Source: Rhodospirillales bacterium
GTDB lineage: Bacteria; Pseudomonadota; Alphaproteobacteria; Reyranellales; Reyranellaceae
Direction: 5' to 3'
Assembly (NCBI GenBank): GCA_016185145.1
Contig: JACPOB010000100.1
Coordinates: forward strand, 1-64,000
Length of the DNA stretch: 64,000 nt
Shown piece by piece: positions 26,199 to 36,570 of the stretch. Positions within the stretch are counted from its first letter, which is position 1; every line of letters begins with the position of its first letter. The notes below the pieces were generated by a model, which saw nothing but the letters and a program-made list of their open reading frames with translations, had not been told where the DNA came from and searched no databases. Made by a program: the position numbers and the translations under genes.

Positions 26199-27678
26199 TT
26201 AGGCGGCGGCCTTGAGCCCCGCCTTGGCATCCTCTTTGATCATATCCGCCCCCTTCTCCGCCACCATGATCGTGGGGGCATTGGTGTTGCCCGAGGGTAC
26301 GGTCGGCATGATCGAGGCGTCGATCACCCGCAGCCCGGCGATGCCGTGGACCCGCAGCCGGTCGTCGACCACCGCCATGGGGTCGCTGCCCATCTTGCAG
26401 GTGCCGCAGACATGGTAGGTCGTCTGGCCGGTCGCGCGGGCGAAATCGAGCCATTCGTCGTAGCTGTTCACGTCCTTGCCCGGCTTGTTCTCGAAAGCGA
26501 TGTACTTCTCCATCGACGGGTGCGAGACGATCTTGCGGGCGATCTGCATGCCCGCGACCGTGGCGTCGCGGTCGATCTGGGTCGTCAGGAAGTTCGGCCG
26601 GATCGCCGGCTCCATGCCGGGCGTCGCCGACTTGATGTGGATCGAGCCGCGCGAATCGGGCCGGCACTGGCCGATCACCACGGTCATGCCCGGCTCCTTC
26701 TCGAGCAGCCGCTTCTGGGCGGTGTCGTAGCTGGCATGGGCCATGTGGAACTGCATGTCGGGTGAGTCGAGGCCCGGCCGCGTGCGCACGAAGCCGTAGA
26801 CCACGCCCGCGGTCAGCGCCAGCGCGCCGCGACCGGTCGTGTAGTACTTGATGACTTCCTTCACCAGGCTCAGCCCGCGCGTCTGCTCGTTGAGCGTGAT
26901 CGGCAGCTTCACCCGCCAGTTCATGCGCGGCGCGAAGTGATCGCCGTAGTTCTCGCCGACGCCCTTGAGCTCGTGCTTCACCTCGATGCCGTAGCGGCGC
27001 AGCAGTTCGGGCTGGCCGATCCCGGAATGCTCCAGCACGCCGGGCGACTGCACGGCGCCGCACGACACGATCACCTCGCGCCCGGCCCGCGCCTCGCGCG
27101 CCTGGCCGTGCACGGTGTAGGCGACGCCGACCGCGCGCTTGCCTTCGAGGATGACCTTGCTCACCAGCGCATCGGTCTCGATCGTGAGGTTTTGCCGGCC
27201 GCGGGCGGGATCGAGGAAGGCGCGCGCCGTCGACTGGCGCTTGCCGTTCTTCATCGTCACCTGGTAGTAGCCGAATCCTTCCTGGTCGCCGTTGTTGTAG
27301 TCCTTGTTCTTCGGGAAACCGCTCGCCGCCGCGGCATCGATGAAGGCGTCGCAGAGCTCATGCGTGTCGCACATGTCGGCGACGTTGAGCAGGCCGCCCT
27401 TGCCGCGGCTGTCGTCGCCGCCGCGCTCGAAATTCTCCGACTTCTTGAAGTAGGGCAGGATCTGCGAATAGGACCAGCCGCGATTGCCGAGCTGGCCCCA
27501 GGTGTCGTAGTCGAGCGGCTGGCCGCGCACATAGAGCATGCATGTCGATCCACATCGACTTGTCGGCCGGCCCCGCTTCCAGCAGCAGGACATTGACGCT
27601 CGGATCCTCGCTCAACCGGTTGGCCAGGACGCAACCCGCCGAGCCGCCGCCCACGATCACATAGTCGAAGTCCGCCAT
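26199..27678 (-). pseudogene. GMC oxidoreductase gene with internal deletion and frameshift
   Basis: The start (ATG 27678, GGGAAG upstream) reads [17 protein letters not shown] and continues to SMWIDMH. The remainder is in another frame and resumes at [12 protein letters not shown], running to a normal C-terminus with the His region HVCGTCKMG. Against the intact relative at 36571-38166 about 47 codons are missing at 27541-27548, including the GMC signature LGGSS. The frame also changes. It cannot make a functional choline dehydrogenase-like flavoprotein as written. A chimeric assembly join is the alternative to real decay. Confidence 0.88.
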
Positions 27679-27737
27679 GACGCTTCCCGCCTTCGTTAAT
27701 GGAAGAGTCATATCATCATCGGCGCGCGGGCTCATGC

Positions 27738-27775
27738 TCTTCCGGACCGCGCGCATCCTGCGCGCTCATGAGCGA
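27738..27775. repeat. Half copy of palindrome family C
   Basis: CTTCCGGACCGCGCGCATCC followed by TGCGCGCTCATGAGCG: one arm of the element seen whole at 28786-28841. It lies in the gap between the DppF-like stop and the broken GMC gene. Confidence 0.65.
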
Positions 27776-27795
27776 GCTGGAAGACGATGACAGCC

Positions 27796-28773
<978 letters not shown>

Positions 28774-28785
28774 GTCTTGTCTCCC

Positions 28786-28841
28786 GGACCGCGCGCATGC
28801 TGCGCGCTCATGAACTTGAGCGCGCAGGATGCGCGCGGTCC
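28786..28841. repeat. Palindromic element, family C, copy 3
   Basis: GGACCGCGCGCAT...TGAGCGCGCAGGATGCGCGCGG-type arms, imperfect at two positions, lie between the two ATPase genes. The ribosome-binding site of the downstream gene starts directly beside the left arm, so the hairpin in the message could affect its translation. Confidence 0.8.
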
Positions 28842-28857
28842 AAAAGAGCATGAAAAG

Positions 28858-29643
28858 TCACACATCGGAGTGCCAGCAGGCGGCCCAGTGGCCTGTCCTC
28901 TTCTGCTCGTACGTCGGCCGCTCGCGGCGGCACTGATCGTCGGCCTTGTTGCAGCGCGGAGCGAAGGCACAGCCTTCGGGCAGGTCGAACAGCGGCGGCA
29001 CGATGCCCGGGATCTCCTGCAGGCGGCTGGCCGTGTTGCGCGCCGCAGCCTCGCCGCGCATCAGGTCGAGGCGCGGGATGGAGGCCAGCAAGCCCACCGT
29101 GTAGGGATGCAGGGGCTTGGCGAACAATTCACCGACCTCGGCCTCCTCGACCTTGCGGCCGGCATACATGACGATGACCCGCCGCGCCGTCTCGGCGACG
29201 ACGCCGAGGTCGTGGGTGATCAGGATCACCGCGGCGCCGAACTCGCGCTGCAGCTCGACGATCAGCTCCAGGATCTGCGCCTGGATGGTGACGTCGAGCG
29301 CCGTCGTCGGCTCGTCGGCGATCAGCACCTTGGGATTGCAGGCGAGCGCCATGGCGATCATGGCGCGCTGGCGCATGCCCACGCGGCGCATCTCCTCCTC
29401 GCTAATCTTCAGGAGATCGCGGTCGCCCAGCCGAATCGAGCCCGAGACGATGCGACCCGGCGGATCGGGGATCAGGCGCATCAGCGACAGCGCCGTCATG
29501 CTCTTGCCGCAGCCCGATTCGCCCACGATGGCGAGCGTCTCGCCGGATGCGACCTGGAAGTCGACGCCGTCGACCGCCCTGACGATGCCCTGCCGCGTAT
29601 AGAACCAGGTGCCGAGATTTTCGACCTCGAGAAGTGAACTCAT
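28858..29643 (-). CDS. DppD-type ABC ATPase lacking Q-loop and signature (internal deletion)
   Basis: A 261-residue protein, where about 325 is usual. Walker [10 protein letters not shown], Walker [13 protein letters not shown], the switch His LITHDLGVV and the C-terminal [10 protein letters not shown] region are present. Between EEEMRR and [10 protein letters not shown], about 65 residues are missing in frame. The loss removes the Q-loop and the first part of the LSGGMRQR signature. Such an ATPase should not hydrolyse ATP normally or couple to its permease. Real in-frame deletion and assembly collapse are both possible. Its start overlaps the permease stop (ATGA). Confidence 0.85.
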   Translation of the reverse strand: MSSLLEVENLGTWFYTRQGIVRAVDGVDFQVASGETLAIVGESGCGKSMTALSLMRLIPDPPGRIVSGSIRLGDRDLLKISEEEMRRVGMRQRAMIAMALACNPKVLIADEPTTALDVTIQAQILELIVELQREFGAAVILITHDLGVVAETARRVIVMYAGRKVEEAEVGELFAKPLHPYTVGLLASIPRLDLMRGEAAARNTASRLQEIPGIVPPLFDLPEGCAFAPRCNKADDQCRRERPTYEQKRTGHWAACWHSDV

Positions 29644-30533
29644 GAACGCTGTCTCGGATCGAGGATGTCGCGCAGGGCGTCGCCTAAAAGGTTGGTGCCG
29701 AACACGGTGAGGCTGATGGCGACGCCGGGGAAGATCACCAGCCAGGGCGCGGTGCGCACGTACTCGGCGGCGGACTCGGAGAGCATGCGGCCCCATGAGG
29801 GATAGGGTTCGGGGATGCCGAGGCCCAGGAAGGAAAGCGAAGCCTCGACGAGGATCGCCGATCCGAGCTGGGCCGTCGCCAGCACGATCAGCGGCGCCAG
29901 CGTGTTGGGCAGCACATGACGCACGGCGATGCGCAGCTCGCCCATGCCTACGGCACGCGCCGCCTCGACGAAAGGCTGCTCGCGCAACGACAGGGTGCTC
30001 GACCGCACGACGCGGGCGACGCTCGGCACCAGCGGGATGGCGATGGCGATGATGGTGTTCTCGAGCGACGGTCCGAGCGCCGCCGCCATGACCAGCGCCA
30101 TCACCAGCAACGGCAGCGACTGCATGATGTCCATCAGGCGCTGCATCACCAGGTCGAAGCCGCCGCCGAGATAGCCGCTCATCAGGCCGATCGACACGCC
30201 GAGAACGCCGCCCAGCAGCATGGCCCCTGCGCCGACCGCGAGCGATATCCGCGCGCCGTGGACGATGCGGCTGAACATGTCGCGGCCCATGAAGTCGGCG
30301 CCCAGCCAGAACTTGCCGCCGGGAGGCGCCAGGGAGGCCTTGGCGTCGGTCGCGGTCGGGTCCATCGGCGCGATGACGCCGGCGAAGACCGCCGTCAGCA
30401 CGAAGACCAGCACGATCACCGCGCCGACCGCGCCCAGCGGATAGCGCCGCGCCAGGAAGGCGAGCTGGCCGCCCAGGCCGGTGATGTTGGCGCCGGCACG
30501 GGCCAGTTCGGCATCATGATCGATGGTTGTCAT
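29640..30533 (-). CDS. Dipeptide ABC permease, DppC type
   Basis: A 297-residue inner-membrane protein with an N-terminal cytoplasmic tail, a first membrane segment ([16 protein letters not shown]) and the OppC-type start [20 protein letters not shown]. The EAA loop is around [21 protein letters not shown]. It lies three bases after the DppB-type gene and overlaps the ATPase start by four. Confidence 0.93.
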   Translation of the reverse strand: MTTIDHDAELARAGANITGLGGQLAFLARRYPLGAVGAVIVLVFVLTAVFAGVIAPMDPTATDAKASLAPPGGKFWLGADFMGRDMFSRIVHGARISLAVGAGAMLLGGVLGVSIGLMSGYLGGGFDLVMQRLMDIMQSLPLLVMALVMAAALGPSLENTIIAIAIPLVPSVARVVRSSTLSLREQPFVEAARAVGMGELRIAVRHVLPNTLAPLIVLATAQLGSAILVEASLSFLGLGIPEPYPSWGRMLSESAAEYVRTAPWLVIFPGVAISLTVFGTNLLGDALRDILDPRQRS

Positions 30534-30536
30534 CGT

Positions 30537-31484
30537 TCAGTCCGCGAATTTGATGCGGGGGTCGAGGACCATGTAGGCCATGTCGACGAGGAAATTGACC
30601 GTGACCACCACGAAGGCGATCAGCATGACGAGGTTCTGGACGATCGGATAGTCGCGCCAGCGGATCGCCTCGACCAGGAAGCGGGCGACGCCCGGGATGT
30701 TGAACACGGTCTCGGTGACGATCAGTCCGCCCACCAGGAAGGCCGCCTCGATGCCGATGATGGTGACCACGGGCAGGAGCGCGTTGCGGAGCGCATGGTT
30801 GTAGTTCACCGACGTATTGGAGGCGCCCTTGGAGCGCGCCGTGCGGATGTAGTCCTGGCGCATGACCTCCAGCATGGACGATCGCGTGAGCCGCATGATC
30901 AGCGCCGAACTTCGGAAGCCGACCACGGCCGCGGGGATGGCCAGCAGGCCGACCTCCTGCAGGAACCCGCGCGGCTCGTTGGTGTAGATGGGAATCGTGC
31001 CGAACCAGTGCACGGCCGCCATCAGCACCAGCAGGCCGAGCCAGAAGGACGGCAACGACAGACCGCTCAAACTGATGACGCGCAGGGAATAGTCGAGCGG
31101 CGTATTCTGCCGCACCGCGCTGATCACGCCGAACGGCACGCCCAGGATCACCGAGAAGAACAGCGCCAGCACCGTCAGCTTGGCGCTGATCGGAATGCGC
31201 GGCGCGATCTCCTCGATGGCTGGCCGCTCCGAGACGTAGGCGAAGCCCAGGTCGCCGCGGCTCAGCCCGCCGATCCATTGGAAGTATTGCTCGATGATCG
31301 GCCTGTCGAGGCCGAGCTCCTTGGCGATCTTGGCCTTTTCCTTGGGGTCGGCGATGCCTGCCGCGTCGACCAGGATGTCGGAGATGTCGCCCGGAACCAG
31401 GCGCAACATCACGAAGATGAGCACCGACATCCCGAACAGGGTGAGCGCCATCAGCAGGAAGCGCCGGACGAGGTAGGAGCCCAT
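30537..31484 (-). CDS. Dipeptide ABC permease, DppB type
   Basis: A 315-residue inner-membrane protein starting YLVRRFLLMALTLFGMSVL, with the DppB/OppB-type ending FLVDMAYMVLDPRIKF. The EAA loop reads DYIRTARSKGASNTSV. It follows the binding-protein gene after a 178-base gap occupied by a family A repeat, and it is coupled to DppC. Confidence 0.93.
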   Translation of the reverse strand: MGSYLVRRFLLMALTLFGMSVLIFVMLRLVPGDISDILVDAAGIADPKEKAKIAKELGLDRPIIEQYFQWIGGLSRGDLGFAYVSERPAIEEIAPRIPISAKLTVLALFFSVILGVPFGVISAVRQNTPLDYSLRVISLSGLSLPSFWLGLLVLMAAVHWFGTIPIYTNEPRGFLQEVGLLAIPAAVVGFRSSALIMRLTRSSMLEVMRQDYIRTARSKGASNTSVNYNHALRNALLPVVTIIGIEAAFLVGGLIVTETVFNIPGVARFLVEAIRWRDYPIVQNLVMLIAFVVVTVNFLVDMAYMVLDPRIKFAD

Positions 31485-31499
31485 TAGTCCTCCACAAGC

Positions 31500-31628
31500 C
31501 TTCCTCCCCGCGCCAAGCGCGGGGAGGTGTCCGCGAAGCGGACGGAGGGGTCATGAGCGGCTGCAATGACACCCATGACCCCTCCGTCGCCGTATGACGG
31601 CGACACCTCCCCACTGCGTGGGGAGGCA
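31500..31628. repeat. Compound palindromic element, family A, copy 2
   Basis: It has the same three-part plan as 3648-3786: a CCTCCCC/GGGGAGG hairpin, then GTCCGCGAAGCGGACGGAGG with GGTCATG, a centre, the complementary CATGACCCCTCCGTC, and a last CCTCCCC hairpin. It lies between the binding-protein gene and its permease, where a hairpin could favour high binding-protein expression over the permeases. Confidence 0.85.
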
Positions 31629-31662
31629 AGAGTGAGTCGTGGGCGGCGGCGCACGATGGTCC

Positions 31663-33264
31663 CTACCGATCCAGCCAGATGTCTTCGAAGCGCCAGCCGT
31701 TGTAGATGCTGTTGACCTGCAGTAGCACGCCCTTGACCTGGGGCGACCAGCAGGTGTTGGAGACGTTGTAGCCGATGATCGGCCGGGCCGAGTCGTCGGC
31801 CAGCTTCTTCTCGATCTCCCACACGATCTTCTTGCGCTTCTCGACGTCGGCTTCGGCCGACTGCTGCTCGATCAGCTTGTCGATCTCGGGGTTCTTGTAG
31901 CCCGTGTAGTTGCGGTCCGAGGTCGAGTAGTAGTTCTCGTAGAAATTGACGTCGGGATCGTCGATGCCGACGCCGGTGAGATTCATGCCGACCTGGTAAT
32001 CCTTGCGCTGGATCTTGTTGTACCAGACGGTGGTGTCGATCGGATCGAGCTCGGCCTCGATGTAGATCTTCTTGAGCTGGTCGATCAGGATCACCGCCGG
32101 GTCGCGGTAGATCGCGATGTTGCGGGTCGCCACCTTGATCTTGAGCGGCTTGTCGGGACCGTAGCCCGCCTTCTCCATGATCTTGCGCGCTTCCGCACGG
32201 CTCTTCTCGACGTCGGACGCATGGCCGAGCAGGCTCGGCAGCATTTCCTTGGGCATGCCCCAGAAGCCGGCCGGCGGCGGCAACATCACGGCGCCGTCGA
32301 GGTCGTTGCCCTGGCTCAGGATGTCGTGAAACGACTTGTTGTCGATCGCCAGCGTCATGGCCCGGCGGATATCGGCGTTGTCGAACGGCGGCTTGTCGCG
32401 ATTGACCAGCAGGTTGGAGCTGACGTTGGTCGGCCGCGACTCGCATACGGCGTCCGGCTTCTGCGCCTTGATGTCCTTCAGGAGCGGGAAGGTGACGTCC
32501 GAATCGAACGTCATGTCGTAGGTGCCCGCCGTGAAGCCCAGCAGGCGCGTGCTGCGGTTGGGCACGATCGTCCAGTCGATGGCGTCGAGATAGGGCCGGC
32601 CCTTCTTCCAGTAGTCGGGGTTCTTGACCAGCTTGATCGATTCGTTGCGCTTGAACTCGACGACCTTGAACGGACCGGTCCCGATCGGCTTGGAGCGCAT
32701 GTCGCGGCCCGGCACGTGGCAGGAATAGACCGGCGAATAGCCGCCCGCGAGCATGGTGAGAAACGAGCTCTGAGGCCGGCCGAGGTTGAAGGTGACCTCG
32801 TTGGGTCCGTTGGTCGTCACCTCCTTGAGGTTGATGTACCAGACCTTGCGCGGGTTCTTGCGGACGATGTCGAGCTTCTCGTCACCCTTGCCGATCAGGG
32901 CATCCCAGGTGCACTTCACGTCGGCGCTGCTGAACGGCTTGCCGTCGTGCCACTTCACGCCCTGACGCAGCTTGAAGGTGAGCTTCGTCTTGTCATCGTT
33001 CCACGACCAGCTTTCGGCCAGATCCGGCACGATCTTGTCCGGGCTGTTCACCTTCTCCTTGGGATCGAACACCACGAGATTGTTGAACACCGCCATGAAC
33101 GGCTGATTCACCGAGATGGTCGATTCTTCGTGGATCGAGGCGCTGGGAGGATTGTCGCGATGGGAGATCTTCAGGGTGCCGCCCTGCTTCTGGGCAAAAG
33201 CCGGTGCTGTCGCCAATACGAACGCAGCAAGAGTCCCGGCCGCTAACGCCACGCGTGAACGCAT
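31663..33264 (-). CDS. Dipeptide-type ABC substrate-binding protein
   Basis: A 533-residue periplasmic protein of the SBP_5 family. A signal peptide of about 24 residues ends APAFAQ. Family regions are PDLAESWSWNDDKTKLTF, LRQGVKWHDGKPFSSADV and IGTGPFKVVEF. The ATG at 33264 follows GGGAGGAA; a TTG five codons earlier would overlap that ribosome-binding site. It heads the operon of DppB, C, D and F types, GMC and lipoprotein. The ligand could be a peptide, opine or sugar. Confidence 0.92.
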   Translation of the reverse strand: MRSRVALAAGTLAAFVLATAPAFAQKQGGTLKISHRDNPPSASIHEESTISVNQPFMAVFNNLVVFDPKEKVNSPDKIVPDLAESWSWNDDKTKLTFKLRQGVKWHDGKPFSSADVKCTWDALIGKGDEKLDIVRKNPRKVWYINLKEVTTNGPNEVTFNLGRPQSSFLTMLAGGYSPVYSCHVPGRDMRSKPIGTGPFKVVEFKRNESIKLVKNPDYWKKGRPYLDAIDWTIVPNRSTRLLGFTAGTYDMTFDSDVTFPLLKDIKAQKPDAVCESRPTNVSSNLLVNRDKPPFDNADIRRAMTLAIDNKSFHDILSQGNDLDGAVMLPPPAGFWGMPKEMLPSLLGHASDVEKSRAEARKIMEKAGYGPDKPLKIKVATRNIAIYRDPAVILIDQLKKIYIEAELDPIDTTVWYNKIQRKDYQVGMNLTGVGIDDPDVNFYENYYSTSDRNYTGYKNPEIDKLIEQQSAEADVEKRKKIVWEIEKKLADDSARPIIGYNVSNTCWSPQVKGVLLQVNSIYNGWRFEDIWLDR

Positions 33265-33355
33265 CAATTTTCCTCCCAAGGACGTGCGCCGTCAGATGAG
33301 CGCTGTTCTTTCCCCGTGGCCGCGAGGCTAGCACAACCTCTGCAACGGCCAAGCT

Positions 33356-33757
33356 TTAATGCGTCGCAGGGCCGGCCGGACCTTTCAGTTCGATCTGATT
33401 GCCTTCCGGATCATGGAAATAGACCGAGGGACCGTTGCCTTCCGCGCCATAGCGCTCGACGGTTTCGCCGACCGATATCCCGAACGGCGCCAGACGCGTG
33501 ACGATGGCGTCACGATCGAACGGCTCGATGCGGAAGCAGAGATGGTCCATGTTGGCCGCGTTGCTTGCAGCGTCCTGGGGCCGCTCGGCGGCGATCAGGT
33601 CGAGCAGCGAGGCGCCGGCGCGCATCTGCACCAGGCTGATGCGGTCGAGCTTGCGCTCGACGTTGAAGCCCAAGGCCTGTTCGTAGAAACGGACCATTCC
33701 GGCCAGGTCGCGGCAGCGCAGCACGACATGGTCGATTCGTTCGACATGGAAGGTCAT
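33356..33757 (-). CDS. VOC family protein (glyoxalase-like)
   Basis: A 133-residue single-module VOC protein. Metal ligands are apparent: His in ERIDHVVLRC, His in ANMDHLCFRI and Glu in GNQIELKGP. It resembles metallothiol-transferase and lactoylglutathione-lyase relatives. It stands alone in a minus-strand position upstream of the dipeptide operon, 91 bases from it. Confidence 0.85.
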   Translation of the reverse strand: MTFHVERIDHVVLRCRDLAGMVRFYEQALGFNVERKLDRISLVQMRAGASLLDLIAAERPQDAASNAANMDHLCFRIEPFDRDAIVTRLAPFGISVGETVERYGAEGNGPSVYFHDPEGNQIELKGPAGPATH

Positions 33758-33795
33758 GGCGACTAGCCTATCGCAAAGGTGTCAGAGGGGGAAAC

Positions 33796-34605
33796 ATGGC
33801 CTTTGCAGTCAACGCCGCCAAGGCGCGGCTCAAGAAGAATCAGCTTGCCGTCGGCATCGGGGTGAGACTGGTTCGCAACGTCGACATCATCAAGGTGATG
33901 AAGGCGGCGGGCTTCGACTGGCTGTTCCTCGATCTCGAACATGGCGCGATGTCGATCGAGAACGCCTGCGAGATCTCGACGGCGGCCCAGGATTCCGGCA
34001 TCGCGCCGATCGTGCGCGTGCCCTACGGCGAGCTCGCCATGGCGACCCGCATCCTCGACGGCGGTGCGCTCGGCATCGTCATCCCCCATGTCGACACGGC
34101 CGAGGAGGCGCGCGAGATCGCCGACAAGCTGCGCTACGCGCCGATCGGCCACCGCTCGGTGGGCGGCGGCCAGGCGCAGTTCGACTACGCGCCCATGAAG
34201 ATGGCCGACATGACCAAGCGCGCCAACGACAACACGCTGATCACGGTCATGATCGAGACGCCCAAGGCGGTGCGCAACGCCGAGGCGATCGCGGCGGTGC
34301 CCGGCATCGACGCCCTGCTGGTGGGCTCGAGCGACCTGTCGGTGGAGATGGGCATTCCCGGCGAGAACGGCCATCCCAAGATCCAGGAGGCGGTCGACAA
34401 TGTCGTCGCCGCCTGCAAGAAGCACCGCAAGTTCCCCGGCATGGGCGGCGCCTACAGCGAGGAGCTGCTGCAGCTCTACATCGGCAAGGGCATGAAGATG
34501 CTGCTGGCCGGAAACGACCTGCCGATGCTGGTCAACGCTGCGCGCACCCACCAGGCCAAGGTGCGGTCGATGGCCGGCGTTCGGGCGAAGCCGAAGAAGA
34601 AGTAA
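33796..34605 (+). CDS. HpcH/HpaI family class II aldolase
   Basis: A 269-residue pyruvate-type aldolase. DWLFLDLEHGAMSIE, the metal Glu in VMIETPKAVRNAEAI and the metal Asp in LLVGSSDLSVEMG are the family hallmarks. These enzymes cleave 2-oxo-4-hydroxy acids to pyruvate and an aldehyde. GAGGGGGAAAC precedes the ATG. The next gene converges from the right after two palindromes. Confidence 0.9.
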   Translation: MAFAVNAAKARLKKNQLAVGIGVRLVRNVDIIKVMKAAGFDWLFLDLEHGAMSIENACEISTAAQDSGIAPIVRVPYGELAMATRILDGGALGIVIPHVDTAEEAREIADKLRYAPIGHRSVGGGQAQFDYAPMKMADMTKRANDNTLITVMIETPKAVRNAEAIAAVPGIDALLVGSSDLSVEMGIPGENGHPKIQEAVDNVVAACKKHRKFPGMGGAYSEELLQLYIGKGMKMLLAGNDLPMLVNAARTHQAKVRSMAGVRAKPKKK

Positions 34606-34643
34606 CGCTGGGCGCGCGTCATGACAGCGACGGCAACCCGATC

Positions 34644-34752
34644 ACCTCACCCTGAGGAGCGCACGCAGTGCGCGTCTCGAAGGGTGGGCAACATCGCGAC
34701 TGGTTCCCACCCTTCGAGACGCATCGCTGCGCGATGCTCCTCAGGGTGAGGT
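34644..34752. repeat. Palindromic element, family B, copy 1
   Basis: Outer arms ACCTCACCCTGAGGAGC and GCTCCTCAGGGTGAGGT enclose inner arms TCTCGAAGGGTGGG and CCCACCCTTCGAGA. Copies lie at 51035-51089 (inner part replaced) and 62809-62909 (left arm cut). It sits between convergent genes. Short open frames through such elements are often annotated as proteins in alphaproteobacteria, wrongly in my view. Confidence 0.88.
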
Positions 34753-34777
34753 GTGTTGGGATCACCGGCCCCTTTGA

Positions 34778-34819
34778 CGCGCCACTTACGGCGGAGTTTA
34801 CTCCGCCTCTAGTGGCGCG
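34778..34819. repeat. Second hairpin between convergent genes
   Basis: Nested arms CGCGCCACT/AGTGGCGCG and GGCGGAGT/ACTCCGCC form a long stem-loop nine bases from the stop of the ThDP-enzyme gene. A fragment with GCGCGCCACTCC is seen at about 24905-24926. It could act as a two-way transcription stop, although it lacks a T run. Confidence 0.7.
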
Positions 34820-34827
34820 CCCCCAGC

Positions 34828-36480
34828 TTACCGCTTCCCTTCGATCTCGATCTCGATCAGGTGGGGCTTGCCGGACTTGAAGGCAGCTGCCACCGCCTTC
34901 TGGATGTCCTCGGCCTTGGTGACGTGCGTGCCGGCGACGCCCATGCCCTTGGCGAGGTCGACGAAGCCCAGCGCCGGGCCGCTCAGGTCCATGTGCATGT
35001 AGGGCTTGTTGGATTTCACGTCGAAGCGCGCGCGGTAGGCGTCGATGTTGTGCTTCAGCACGCGGTACTCGCGGTTGGCCAGGATCACGAACACGATGGG
35101 CAGGTCGTGATGCGCCGCCGTCCACAGCGCCTGGATGGAGTACATCGACGAGCCGTCGCCCGAGATGCAGAGGATCGGCCGGCCGGGCTCGGCAACCGCC
35201 ACGCCGAGCGCACCGGCCACGCCCTGGCCGATACCGCCGCCGCGGCCGCTGTAGTAGTCGCCGGCGCCTGAGAAAGTGAACGTCTTGAAGAGGTCGAGGT
35301 TGGCCGTGATTGTCTCGTCGACCACGACGACATTGGCCGGAGACGCAGCCTTCAGCTCGGCCATGACACGCGCCATGGAAGTCGGCGTACGCGACCAGGC
35401 CTTCTCGACACGCGCCTTCTGGGCCGTGTCCTCGGCCTGCTTCTGGGCGCGGAACGCATCCTGGCGCGCGCGGGCTGCCGCGCCGTCGATGCCGGTCGTC
35501 GTCTGCCACAGCGCCTCGAGCGAGGCATCGACGTCGGCGATCACGCCGGCATCGACCGAGAAGTTGTAGGCCATGCGCGGCGGCGCCGCCTCGATCTGCA
35601 GCACCTTGCAGCCGGCGGGGAACGGCGAACCGGGTCCGTACCAGACCTCCTCGAAGAACGGCCCGCCGACCAGCAGCACCAGGTCGTTCTCGGCGAACTG
35701 CTTGGCCACGCCCGGCGCATCGAAGGCGAGCGTGCCGCGATAGGCAGGATTGTCCGTCGGGAAGCTGTTGCGCCCGCGCAGCCCCTCGAACCAGACCGAC
35801 GCGCCGATGCGCTCGACCAGCTTCTCCAAGGTCTTGCCCGCGCCGGCGCGCGCCACGTCGTCGCCCGCCACGATCGTCGGATTCTTGGCGGCGATGATCA
35901 GCCGCGACATCGCCTCGATGCCCGCAGGATCGGGCCGGCTGGCGGCGAAAACCTTCGCCGGCTTGCCCGCCGGCACCTTGGTCTCCTGCTCCATGACGTT
36001 GATGGGCAGCGCCACGAACACCGGGCCGGCCGGCGCATCGTTGGCGATCTTGAAGGCGCGCTGCAGGATCGGGCCGAGCTCGTCGGCGCTCTCGACCTGC
36101 ACGCTCCACTTGGTGACTGGCGCGGCCATTGCCGCAAGATCGTGGCCCAGCACGGGATCGCGCAGCCGGATGCGGGTGTCCTGCTGGCCCGCCGTCACCA
36201 CCATGGGCGAATTGTTCTTGAGCGCGCTGTAGATCATGCCGATGGCGTTGCCGAGGCCCGGCGCCACGTGCAGGTTCACGAACGCCGTCTTGCCGCTGGC
36301 CTGGGCGTAGAAGTTGGCGGCGCCGACGGCCACGCCCTCGTGCAGATGCACGACGTACTTGAGCTGCGGGTAGTCGTGCAGCGAATCGAGCAGCGGGCTC
36401 TCGGTGGTGCCGGGGTTGCCGAAGATGCGATCGACGCCGTGGGCCAGCAGCGTCTCCATGAACACCTGACGACCGCGCAT
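34828..36480 (-). CDS. ThDP-dependent decarboxylase, benzoylformate decarboxylase/acetolactate synthase-like
   Basis: A 550-residue thiamine diphosphate enzyme. The three ThDP modules are visible: the catalytic Glu in HLHEGVAVGAAN (about residue 47), a middle domain, and the cofactor motif CISGDGSSMYSIQAL near residue 435, ending with a late Asn (LANREYRV). NPGTTESPLLDSL is like benzoylformate decarboxylase. Decarboxylation of a 2-oxo acid is likely; the substrate is unknown. It diverges from the GMC oxidoreductase gene. Confidence 0.88.
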   Translation of the reverse strand: MRGRQVFMETLLAHGVDRIFGNPGTTESPLLDSLHDYPQLKYVVHLHEGVAVGAANFYAQASGKTAFVNLHVAPGLGNAIGMIYSALKNNSPMVVTAGQQDTRIRLRDPVLGHDLAAMAAPVTKWSVQVESADELGPILQRAFKIANDAPAGPVFVALPINVMEQETKVPAGKPAKVFAASRPDPAGIEAMSRLIIAAKNPTIVAGDDVARAGAGKTLEKLVERIGASVWFEGLRGRNSFPTDNPAYRGTLAFDAPGVAKQFAENDLVLLVGGPFFEEVWYGPGSPFPAGCKVLQIEAAPPRMAYNFSVDAGVIADVDASLEALWQTTTGIDGAAARARQDAFRAQKQAEDTAQKARVEKAWSRTPTSMARVMAELKAASPANVVVVDETITANLDLFKTFTFSGAGDYYSGRGGGIGQGVAGALGVAVAEPGRPILCISGDGSSMYSIQALWTAAHHDLPIVFVILANREYRVLKHNIDAYRARFDVKSNKPYMHMDLSGPALGFVDLAKGMGVAGTHVTKAEDIQKAVAAAFKSGKPHLIEIEIEGKR

Positions 36481-36570
36481 TGCTCCATCCTTTCAAGAAG
36501 CTTGCTTGGTATGGGTAAGCGGTGGACGTTGTCGAGAGATATCGGGAGAGAACGCCAGGAGAGCGTCGCG

